Below, piece by piece: positions 47,261 through 56,021 of a DNA stretch of 64,000 bases. Source of the stretch: Pseudomonadota bacterium. Lineage in GTDB: Bacteria; Pseudomonadota; Alphaproteobacteria; Sphingomonadales; Sphingomonadaceae. Location of the stretch: assembly GCA_029779535.1 (NCBI GenBank), contig JAKPAG010000054.1:1-64000 (forward strand), in the 5' to 3' direction. Numbering within the stretch: the stretch's first letter is position 1; every line of letters begins with the position of its first letter. Below the pieces are notes generated by a model. It did not search any database. It saw only the letters and a list, made by a program, of their open reading frames with translations, and was not told the origin of the DNA. The position numbers were made by a program, and so were the translations under genes.

Positions 47261-48136
47261 ATGGCACGTAAGACCGCCCGATCCGCCGCCAGCCTGCCGG
47301 ACTGGCTCGACCTGCCCGAACCGCAGGCCTTCCGCCCCAAGCGCCACTATCGCACGGTCTGGATTTCAGACGTGCACCTGGGCACGCGCGGCTGCAATGC
47401 GGCGCTGCTGCTGGACTTCCTGCGCTCGACCGAGTGCGAGGTGCTCTACCTGGTGGGCGACATCGTCGATGGCTGGCGGCTGCGCAAGGGCTGGTACTGG
47501 CCCGATGCCCACAACGAAGTGGTCCGCCGGGTGCTCAAGATGGCGCATCGCGGCACCCGGGTGGTGCTGATCGCGGGCAACCACGATGAAATGCTGCGCC
47601 CCTATGCCGGGATGAATTTCGGCGGCGTGCAGGTGGCGCTGGATGCGATCCACCTGACCGCCGACGGGCGCCGGCTGCTGGTGACCCACGGCGACGAATT
47701 CGACGCGGTGGTGCTCTATGCCCGCTGGCTCGCCTTCCTGGGGGACAAGGCCTATGCCTTGCTGCTGCGCGCCAACGTGATGTTCAACGCGGTGCGGCGG
47801 CGCTTCAAGCTGCCCTACTGGTCGCTGTCGGCCTATCTCAAGAAGCGGGTCAAGAACGCGGTGCAGTTCATCTGCGCCTACGAGGAAGCCGTGGCCGCCG
47901 CCGCGCGCGAACGGCAGGTGGACGGCGTGGTCTGCGGCCACATCCACAGCGCCGAGATCCGCCAGATCGGCGACATCACCTATTACAATGATGGCGACTG
48001 GGTCGAAAGCTGCACTGCCCTGGTCGAGGAACCCGACGGCGCGATGCGCCTGGTCGACTGGGCCGAGGAAGCCCGCCGCGCCGCGCGCGCCGCCCCGGCG
48101 CTGCCCCACATTCAAGCTGAAGAGGAAACCGTATGA
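47261..48136 (+). CDS. plcP: Metallophosphoesterase, PlcP-like (also annotated UDP-2,3-diacylglucosamine diphosphatase)
   Basis: This is a 291-aa calcineurin-type phosphoesterase. Metal motifs are in order: ISDVHLG (near 36), GDIVDGW (near 66), GNHDE (near 107), THGDEFD (near 145) and GHIHSAEI (near 225). The LpxH-like subfamily includes PlcP, which in rhizobia and marine alphaproteobacteria splits phosphatidylcholine and other phospholipids to diacylglycerol during phosphate starvation. The overlapping downstream GT4 gene and the Pho box favour PlcP over a lipid A role. ATG 47261 has AGGA 6 nt upstream; ATG 47255 is an alternative. LpxH-like function is not excluded. Confidence 0.78.
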   Translation: MARKTARSAASLPDWLDLPEPQAFRPKRHYRTVWISDVHLGTRGCNAALLLDFLRSTECEVLYLVGDIVDGWRLRKGWYWPDAHNEVVRRVLKMAHRGTRVVLIAGNHDEMLRPYAGMNFGGVQVALDAIHLTADGRRLLVTHGDEFDAVVLYARWLAFLGDKAYALLLRANVMFNAVRRRFKLPYWSLSAYLKKRVKNAVQFICAYEEAVAAAARERQVDGVVCGHIHSAEIRQIGDITYYNDGDWVESCTALVEEPDGAMRLVDWAEEARRAARAAPALPHIQAEEETV

Positions 48137-49230
48137 GGATCGCCCTGTGCACCGATGCCTGGCACCCGCAAGTCAACGGCGTGGTCCGTTCGCTGGGCAT
48201 GACCGTCAATCAGCTGGTCGAACGCGGCCACGCGGTGGAACTGATCACGCCTGACCAGTTCCGGACCGTGCCCATGCCCGGTTACAGCGAAATCCGCCTG
48301 GCGCTGGCCCCGCGCTTCGGCACGCGCCGCTCACTCGCCGCTTTCGCGCCGGACGTGGTCCATATTGCCACCGAAGGCCCGATCGGCTGGAGCGCGCGCA
48401 ACTGGTGCCTGAAGCACGGCGTGCCCTTCACCACTGCCTTCCACACCCGCTTCCCGGATTATGCCGCCGTGCGGACCGGGCTGGATGCTGAACGGTTCTG
48501 GCCGCTGGTCCGCCGCTTTCACCAGCACAGCCGCGCCGTGCTGGTATCCACCCCGGCGCTGGGCGCGGAACTGGCCGCGCGCGGCCTGCCGCAGTGGCAG
48601 CTGTGGCAGCGCGGGATCGACCGCAGTGTGTTCCACCCCGGCCATGCCCCGCTGCCCGAATTGGCGGCCCTGCCCGGTCCGGTCCTGCTCTATGTCGGGC
48701 GGGTCGCGATCGAGAAGAACCTGCCCGCATTCCTCGACGCCCCGGTGAACGGGACCAAGGTGGTGGTCGGCGACGGGCCGGACCTCGACATGCTGCGCCA
48801 GCGCTATCCCGAAGTGCGCTTCACCGGCGCGCTGAGCGGGATCGAGCTGGCCCGCGCCTATTGCTCGGGCCACGTGTTCGTCTTTCCCAGCCGTACCGAT
48901 ACTTTCGGGCTGGTGATGATCGAAGCGCTGGCCTGCGGGCTGCCGGTCGCCGCATTCCCCGTGCCGGGGCCGCTCGACGTGCTGGGGGCCGATGGCCACG
49001 GCGCGGATGGCACCATGCCCGCGCGGATCGCCGCCCTGGACGACAACCTGACCGCCGCGATCCGCCGGGCCTTGCAGCTCGATCCGCTGGCGGCGGCGGT
49101 TTATGGCGCGGGGTTCAGCTGGGACAAGGCGACCGACCAGTTCGAAGCGGCGCTGATGCAGGCCCGGCAGGGCCCGCCGGTGGAAGCGATCAGGGCTGCT
49201 CAACCCCGGCGAACGGCGGTTCCAGCCTGA
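48133..49230 (+). CDS. GT4-family glycosyltransferase, Agt-like (diacylglycerol glycosyltransferase)
   Basis: This is a 365-aa GT-B enzyme. The N-terminal domain starts IALCTDAWHPQVNGVVRSL, a hallmark of lipid-acting GT4 proteins, and continues with HIATEGPIGWSARNW and PFTTAFHTRFPDY. The C-terminal donor domain has LYVGRVAIEKNLPAFL and the E-x7-E motif region FPSRTDTFGLVMIEALACGLPVAA (about 258-281). It overlaps the PlcP-like gene by four bases (ATGA). PlcP-Agt pairs make glycolipids such as MGDG or glucuronosyl-DAG from released diacylglycerol. The sugar donor is unknown. Its last 41 bases overlap the convergent Rrf2 gene. Confidence 0.82.
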   Translation: MRIALCTDAWHPQVNGVVRSLGMTVNQLVERGHAVELITPDQFRTVPMPGYSEIRLALAPRFGTRRSLAAFAPDVVHIATEGPIGWSARNWCLKHGVPFTTAFHTRFPDYAAVRTGLDAERFWPLVRRFHQHSRAVLVSTPALGAELAARGLPQWQLWQRGIDRSVFHPGHAPLPELAALPGPVLLYVGRVAIEKNLPAFLDAPVNGTKVVVGDGPDLDMLRQRYPEVRFTGALSGIELARAYCSGHVFVFPSRTDTFGLVMIEALACGLPVAAFPVPGPLDVLGADGHGADGTMPARIAALDDNLTAAIRRALQLDPLAAAVYGAGFSWDKATDQFEAALMQARQGPPVEAIRAAQPRRTAVPA

Positions 49231-49633
49231 TCGGATCGGCCAGGCTGACCCGGTCGAGCATCTCGGCCATTTCGTCGCGCAGGGTGAGCATCAGGCCGCG
49301 CAGCCGGCATTCGGCTTCGGGCAGGCAGTTCTGGCAGTGTTCGTGCGCGTTGCGGCTGGCGCAGGGCACCAGCGCCAGGCTGCCGCGCGTCAGGCGGATG
49401 ATATCGCCATAACGGATGTCGACCGGGGGCAGCGCCAGCTCGTAGCCCCCGTCGCGCCCGCGCGTGGAAATGACCAGCCCTTCGCGGACCATTTCCGACA
49501 GGATCACGGTCAGGAACTTGCGCGGGATGTTCTGCGTTTCCGCGATCACGTCCAGCCGCACCGGCCCCTGCCGCCAGGTGTCGGCCAGGTGCTGGAGCGC
49601 GCGGATCGTGTAGCGGGTCTTTTGCGAAAGCAT
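49190..49633 (-). CDS. Rrf2-family transcriptional regulator
   Basis: This is a 147-aa winged-helix regulator. The N-terminal MLSQKTRYTIRALQHLAD and IPRKFLTVILSEMVREGLV helix-turn-helix are followed by the Rrf2 wing GRDGGYEL. Four cysteines in PCASRNAHEHCQNC and EAEC (near 93-114) exceed the usual three Fe-S ligands. It probably binds an iron-sulfur cluster and senses iron, Fe-S or nitrosative status. It is not next to isc or suf genes, so its targets are unknown. The 3' end overlaps the glycosyltransferase gene by 41 bases on the opposite strand. Confidence 0.9.
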   Translation of the reverse strand: MLSQKTRYTIRALQHLADTWRQGPVRLDVIAETQNIPRKFLTVILSEMVREGLVISTRGRDGGYELALPPVDIRYGDIIRLTRGSLALVPCASRNAHEHCQNCLPEAECRLRGLMLTLRDEMAEMLDRVSLADPIRLEPPFAGVEQP

Positions 49634-49702
49634 GGCCCCGGATTAGAGCCCTGCCCCGAAGCAAATGTCAACTTGGGGAGTAGAAAACTCCCGCAGCCCG
49701 GA

Positions 49703-50497
49703 TCAGCTCGCGCTGGTGCCCGGCGCGTGCTTCTGCATCAGCTGGTAGGCCTTCTCGTACCATTCGGTGCCGGGATAGTTGGTGCCCAGCACGGCGGCGG
49801 CCTTTTGCGCTTCTTCGGGGATGCCCAGCACCAGATTGGTTTCGACCAGGCGGAACAGCGCCTCGGGCGCGTGGCTGGTGGTCTGGTACTGTTCGATCAC
49901 GTTGCGGAAGCGCAGCTGCGCGGCCAGCCACTTGCCCGAGCGTTCATAGGCCCGGCCAATGTTCATTTCCTTGCCAGCCAGGTGATCGTTGACCAGGTCC
50001 AGCTTGAGCTTGGCATCGCTGGCATAGCGGGTGTTGGGATAGCGCCGGATCACTTCGGTCAGCGCGTCCTTGGCCAGCTTGGTGTTCTTCTGGTCACGGC
50101 TGACGTCGCTGATCTGCTCGTAATAGTTGAGCCCGATCAGGTAATAGGCATAGGCGGCGTCGCGGTTGCCCGGGTGGATTTCCAGGAAGCGCTGCGCGGC
50201 CTGCGTGCTCTTGGTGAAATCCTTGGCAACGTAATAGCTGAACGCGCTCATCAGCTGGGCGCGGCGGGCCCAGGGCGAATAGGGGTGCTGGCGCTCCACC
50301 TCGTCGAACAGGGCGGCGGCAACGCGGGTATCCCCGCTGTCGAGCTTGTCCTTGGCCGCGCGGTAGAGCGTATCGACGTCGCGCGCGACGAAGGCGGTAT
50401 CCTTCATCTTGCCCCGGCCGCCACAACCGGCGGTCAGCGAAATGGCCACCGTGGCGGTGGCAAGCAGGGCGAGCTTGAGCGGAGAACGGGTCAGCAT
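49703..50497 (-). CDS. bamD: Outer-membrane assembly lipoprotein BamD
   Basis: BamD is an essential part of the BAM complex that inserts beta-barrel proteins. The 264-aa precursor has a lipoprotein signal peptide with lipobox TAGC (Cys25). About five TPR-like repeats follow (residues 45-245), including the VERQHPYSPWARRAQLMSAF-type first repeat (pieces QHPYSPWARRAQ and MSAFSYY) and DAAYAYYLIGLNYYEQI. VIRRYPNTRYASDAK and NYPGTEWYEKAYQLM continue the pattern. The length fits the family (245-280). Confidence 0.95.
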   Translation of the reverse strand: MLTRSPLKLALLATATVAISLTAGCGGRGKMKDTAFVARDVDTLYRAAKDKLDSGDTRVAAALFDEVERQHPYSPWARRAQLMSAFSYYVAKDFTKSTQAAQRFLEIHPGNRDAAYAYYLIGLNYYEQISDVSRDQKNTKLAKDALTEVIRRYPNTRYASDAKLKLDLVNDHLAGKEMNIGRAYERSGKWLAAQLRFRNVIEQYQTTSHAPEALFRLVETNLVLGIPEEAQKAAAVLGTNYPGTEWYEKAYQLMQKHAPGTSAS

Positions 50498-50576
50498 GGC
50501 GCCAGCCTATAACCAGCCCCAGCCTGAACGCCAAGTGAAAGGGTGGCGCTTTCCCCGGCTGCCCCCGGCGGCGCGG

Positions 50577-51488
50577 CTATTCCCAGAACGCCACGCAGCG
50601 TACCTCGATCGAATTGCGCGTCTGCGTGTTCGCCAGGCTGGTGTCGTGAAAGGCGGTGTGCGGGCAGCGCCAGGTGACCGAATGGTCGCTGTCGTAGAAC
50701 TTGAACAGCAGCACATCGTCGCGGTTCATGTTCGAGAAATACCACCAGCGGTGCGCGTCGCGCTTGCGCAGGATGGTCGCGGCGATCATCTGGTTTTCGC
50801 CCGCAACCGGGGCGGTCAGCGCCGCGCCGGTCGGAAACTCGTCGACCACGAACAGCGTGTTGCTGGCCAGCTCGTCGCCCACGATCGAACGGCCGTCCAT
50901 CATCGCCAGCGGCCAGTCCTGTGGTCCGGCCGAATAGGTCCGCCAGAACGAAAAGCAGCAATGCCGCCTGAACCCCGGCCCGTCGGGGCGGTGGCTGGCA
51001 TAGATCCGCGCGCCCGCCGCCTGCCCGGTGCGCGGGTTGTAGTCGATGTGCGCCTCGCCCGCCTGGGGCTGAAGCCCGCCGCTGTGCTGGTAACCCGCGA
51101 CTTTCTGCGCGGCACGTTCGGACAGGTCCGCCGTGGTCCGCCGCATCCAGCCCTGCACCGCGACGAAGCTGGCCCCGGTCAGCGCCCTGACCGCTTCGGC
51201 CACCTCGGCGTTGTATTTGGCGTCAACTTCGGCCCGATCCTCGAAATCGGCCACGGCCGAGCGGTGCCGCCCGATCATGAAGCCGTGGCGGTCGAGCGTG
51301 AAGTGATCGCGGATCGGCATCCCGTCGCGCATCGGCATGACATGGTCGAAATAGTCGCCGGTGTTGATCTCCGCGCCCTGACTGACATAGCGCCGGGTAA
51401 CGTAGTCCCCATCGCCCAGGTAACGGATCAGGGCCTGCGCGGTGCGGGCGCCGTCCTCGATCCGGTCTTGTGCGGCCGTTGCCATCAT
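50577..51488 (-). CDS. CmcJ/NvfI-family putative non-haem iron oxygenase
   Basis: This 303-aa protein resembles the fungal/bacterial CmcJ-NvfI group, which hydroxylates or desaturates small molecules with Fe(II) and 2-oxoglutarate. Visible family features are an N-terminal beta region, a metal-ligand-like HIDYN (near 155), FSFWRTY then DWPLAMMDGRS (~190-210), WWYFSNMNRDDVLLFKFYDSD and the C-terminal CPHTAFHDTS plus RNSIEVRCVAF. AGAGGAGAG is just upstream of ATG 51488 (51485 is an alternative ATG). It is preceded by an operator-like region with three CGTTA half-sites. No biosynthetic cluster surrounds it, so the substrate is unknown. Confidence 0.8.
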   Translation of the reverse strand: MMATAAQDRIEDGARTAQALIRYLGDGDYVTRRYVSQGAEINTGDYFDHVMPMRDGMPIRDHFTLDRHGFMIGRHRSAVADFEDRAEVDAKYNAEVAEAVRALTGASFVAVQGWMRRTTADLSERAAQKVAGYQHSGGLQPQAGEAHIDYNPRTGQAAGARIYASHRPDGPGFRRHCCFSFWRTYSAGPQDWPLAMMDGRSIVGDELASNTLFVVDEFPTGAALTAPVAGENQMIAATILRKRDAHRWWYFSNMNRDDVLLFKFYDSDHSVTWRCPHTAFHDTSLANTQTRNSIEVRCVAFWE

Positions 51489-51499
51489 CGCTCTCCTCT

Positions 51500-51528
51500 C
51501 GTTACCGCAGGACAGTAACGATCGTTAA
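51500..51528 (-). promoter_or_regulatory. Operator-like region with three half-sites ahead of the CmcJ-like gene
   Basis: TAACGATCGTTA (51516-51527) is a perfect 12-bp palindrome. The half-site CGTTAC (51500-51505) pairs with GTAACG (51515-51520), and CGTTAA follows at 51523-51528. These elements end 12 bp before the start codon of the minus-strand gene. A TetR-like repressor is plausible, though none is encoded beside it. Confidence 0.5.
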
Positions 51529-51546
51529 GGTCATGGCAAGGGGCGG

Positions 51547-53364
<1,818 letters not shown>

Positions 53365-53657
53365 GTGCGCGCCGTTAGCAGCGGCGGCGGCCCGTGTCAC
53401 GCCGTGCGCTGCGCTGCGGCCCGGCGCGGTCAGAGCGCAGGGCGGGCCGGGCCGCAGGGAAGGCTTCCAGATGGCGCGGCGAATTTGGTCGACCTGTACG
53501 ACAGTGCCGCCGAAGATGTCCAAGCTGATGCGGGCGATTGACGATTCGCACAGCGTCGAATGCGAGGACATGGAAGACGAGCAGCGCGGCCCCGAACTGA
53601 AGCGCAGCATTCGGGTCGGCGACCGTCCGGCAATTCAGCGCGAACGCGCGGCAGCGC

Positions 53658-55916
53658 TCAGGCGACGCGGCTCTTGGGGCGCAGATCGGTGGTCGATCCA
53701 AACTTGGGCAGCGACAGCGGCGCGCCCGGCTGCTGCATCAGCTGCATCGGATACTGCCCGGGCGGCAGGGCCTGAAGCGGCATGCCGGCCTGGGCCAGGA
53801 CATAGGGCGACACGCGGTGGCGGGTGCACAGCCCCCCGGCCCCGTCATCGACCAGCGGCAATTCGAGTTCCAGCCCCTGCATCGCGCCGGCGCTGCGCCG
53901 CACCACGGCCACAGCCAGCTGCCCTTCGCCGAAATCGACCACGAAGGGCGTGCCAACCGGCACGTCGAGCAAGCCTTCGACCATGCAGCCCGTGCGCGAA
54001 AGGTTGCGCATGGTCGCCTCGTAGCGGTGATCCTCGTGGATCAGGCCGACCTTGCGCAGCACGGTGCGGCGTTCCTGGCGGTACTTGCTGGGGCCGCAGG
54101 GCTCGATCACCCATTCGCCGTTCGTCATCGCCTCGGCCACGTCGTCGCTCGGCAGCGCCGGGGCGTAGATGAAGCCCTGGATCTGGCTGACCCCCAGCTT
54201 GCGCATCTCGTCCAGCTCGTCGTGGGCCTCGATCCCTTCAGCGGTGGTATCCATCTTGAGGGCGCTCGCCAAGCTGACGATAGCGGAGATAATCGCCCGG
54301 TTGCGGCTGTCCTGCTCGGTCACCCCGCGGATGAAGCCCTTGTCGATCTTGATCTTGTCGAACGGCGCGTGCTGAAGATAGCCGAGCGAGGAATAGCCGG
54401 TGCCGAAATCGTCCAGCGCCAGGCGCACGCCCAGCAGCTTGAGCGAATTGAACATCTCGGTCGTTTGGGTGCTGTCCCCCAGGAAGACGCTTTCAGTCAG
54501 TTCCAGTTCCAGCCGCTCGGGCGGCATTTCGGAATGGGCCAGGGCCTGGGCCACGACCGAGGCAAAGCCGGGGTTGGCGAACTGCGAGGCCGAGACGTTC
54601 ACCGCCACGCGCACGCTGCCTGGCCAGGACATGGCATCCACGCACGCCTGCTTCAGCACCCAATCGCCCAGCGAACCGATCAGGTTGGCTTCCTCGGCAA
54701 TCGGAATGAACACGCCGGGGGGAACGTCGCCCAACTCGGGATGTTCCCAGCGCGAGAAGGCTTCGAACGTCACCACCCTGTTGGTGCGGGTATCGACGAT
54801 CGGCTGGTAGGCAACCCGCATTTCGCCATTGGCCAGGGCATCGCGCAGGTCGTCCTCGATCTGCTTGCGGCGCTCGGCTTCGCTGTGCAGGTCGCTGGAA
54901 TAGAACCGGAACTGTCCGCGCCCCCCACCCTTCGAGGCATAGAGCGCAAGGTCGGCGGAACGGATCAGTTCCTCGCTGTCGACCCCGTCATAGGGCGCAA
55001 TCGCGATCCCCACCGAAGCGCCGATCACGCAGCGGCTGCCTTCGATCTGGTAGGGCTGCGACACCATCGTGATGATCGTCTTGGCGATTTCGCCCAGCCG
55101 CCCGCGATCGTCGATGTCGGGCAGCATGATCTGGAATTCGTCGCCGCCCAGCCGGCCGATCTCGCAGCCTTTCTCGGTCACCACCCGCTGCAGCCGCTGA
55201 GCAACCTGCTTGAGCAACTCGTCCCCGGCCGGATGGCCCAGGGTGTCGTTGACCTGCTTGAACCGATCAAGGTCGATCATCATCACCGCACAGGCGCGCT
55301 TGGCGGTCTTGTAAGCGGTCAGCGTCGCCCCCAGCCGCTTGCCCATGCGGTGGCGGTTGGCCAGCCCGGTCAGCGAATCGTACTGCGCCAGGCGCGAGGC
55401 GTCCTTCTGGTTCTGGCGGGTCGCGGTAACGTCGGTGCCGTTGCCGTTATAGCCGCAGAATTCGCCATCGGCATTGAACTGCGGCCGCCCGGAAATCGAC
55501 CACCATACCTCGTGGTCGTCGAGCGCGGCGCGCACGGCCAGTTCGACGAAGGTCTTGCGCGCGCTGAGGATCAGCGGCAGCGTCCGTTCGACCGGCTCGT
55601 CCTCGTCACGGTCGAGGATGAACAGCGACTGGATCGGCTGGCCGACCAGGTCGCGGCGCTCGCGCCCCAGGCTTTTCGCCACGCAGTCTGAAATGTAGGT
55701 CAGCCGGCCTTCGTGATCGCTCGACCAGAACCAGCCGATGCCCGACTGCTCGTAATCGCGCAGCAGGGCCACGGCCCGGTTCAATTCGTCGCCGGTCGGC
55801 ATGGCAGGAGCATTGGGCGCGCGCAGGCCGGCTTCGCCCCTGCTGCCACCCAGCAGGTTGCGGAACAGTCCCCGGCCTGATCCCTTCGCTTCAACCATGT
55901 CCCGTAAGCCGTGCAT
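53658..55916 (-). CDS. PAS-GGDEF-EAL-PilZ c-di-GMP protein (soluble paralogue)
   Basis: This is a ~752-aa cytosolic protein. Domains in order are PAS (about 45-165, GWFWSSDHEGRLTYIS), GGDEF (about 180-335, GRLGGDEFQIML), EAL (about 345-600) and PilZ (about 610-700, RQERR as RxxxR and NLSRTGCMVEG). GGDEF is intact, but no RxxD inhibitory site precedes it. The EAL motif is EAF (VTFEAFSRW), with DDFGTGYSSLGYL kept. So it may make, cut and sense c-di-GMP in one chain. The start is uncertain: ATG 55916, ATG 55898 and TTG 55955 are all possible, with poor ribosome sites. It lies 105 bp after its membrane-bound paralogue. Confidence 0.85.
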   Translation of the reverse strand: MHGLRDMVEAKGSGRGLFRNLLGGSRGEAGLRAPNAPAMPTGDELNRAVALLRDYEQSGIGWFWSSDHEGRLTYISDCVAKSLGRERRDLVGQPIQSLFILDRDEDEPVERTLPLILSARKTFVELAVRAALDDHEVWWSISGRPQFNADGEFCGYNGNGTDVTATRQNQKDASRLAQYDSLTGLANRHRMGKRLGATLTAYKTAKRACAVMMIDLDRFKQVNDTLGHPAGDELLKQVAQRLQRVVTEKGCEIGRLGGDEFQIMLPDIDDRGRLGEIAKTIITMVSQPYQIEGSRCVIGASVGIAIAPYDGVDSEELIRSADLALYASKGGGRGQFRFYSSDLHSEAERRKQIEDDLRDALANGEMRVAYQPIVDTRTNRVVTFEAFSRWEHPELGDVPPGVFIPIAEEANLIGSLGDWVLKQACVDAMSWPGSVRVAVNVSASQFANPGFASVVAQALAHSEMPPERLELELTESVFLGDSTQTTEMFNSLKLLGVRLALDDFGTGYSSLGYLQHAPFDKIKIDKGFIRGVTEQDSRNRAIISAIVSLASALKMDTTAEGIEAHDELDEMRKLGVSQIQGFIYAPALPSDDVAEAMTNGEWVIEPCGPSKYRQERRTVLRKVGLIHEDHRYEATMRNLSRTGCMVEGLLDVPVGTPFVVDFGEGQLAVAVVRRSAGAMQGLELELPLVDDGAGGLCTRHRVSPYVLAQAGMPLQALPPGQYPMQLMQQPGAPLSLPKFGSTTDLRPKSRVA

Positions 55917-56021
55917 TCCCGCAAGTTCGCCGATGGATGCCAATGTGATAACCAAACGTGGTTGCGAAACCGCTAACGATGCAGGAAATGCAAGTTATTG
56001 ATCTGGCTGAAAGGTGCCGGG

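Noticed and set aside
53517..53657. A short plus-strand frame starting [23 protein letters not shown] in the lepA-GGDEF gap
   Set aside because: The composition looks mildly coding, but the frame runs into the antisense of the GGDEF gene without a sensible end, and no ribosome site is visible. Left as non-coding pending homology.
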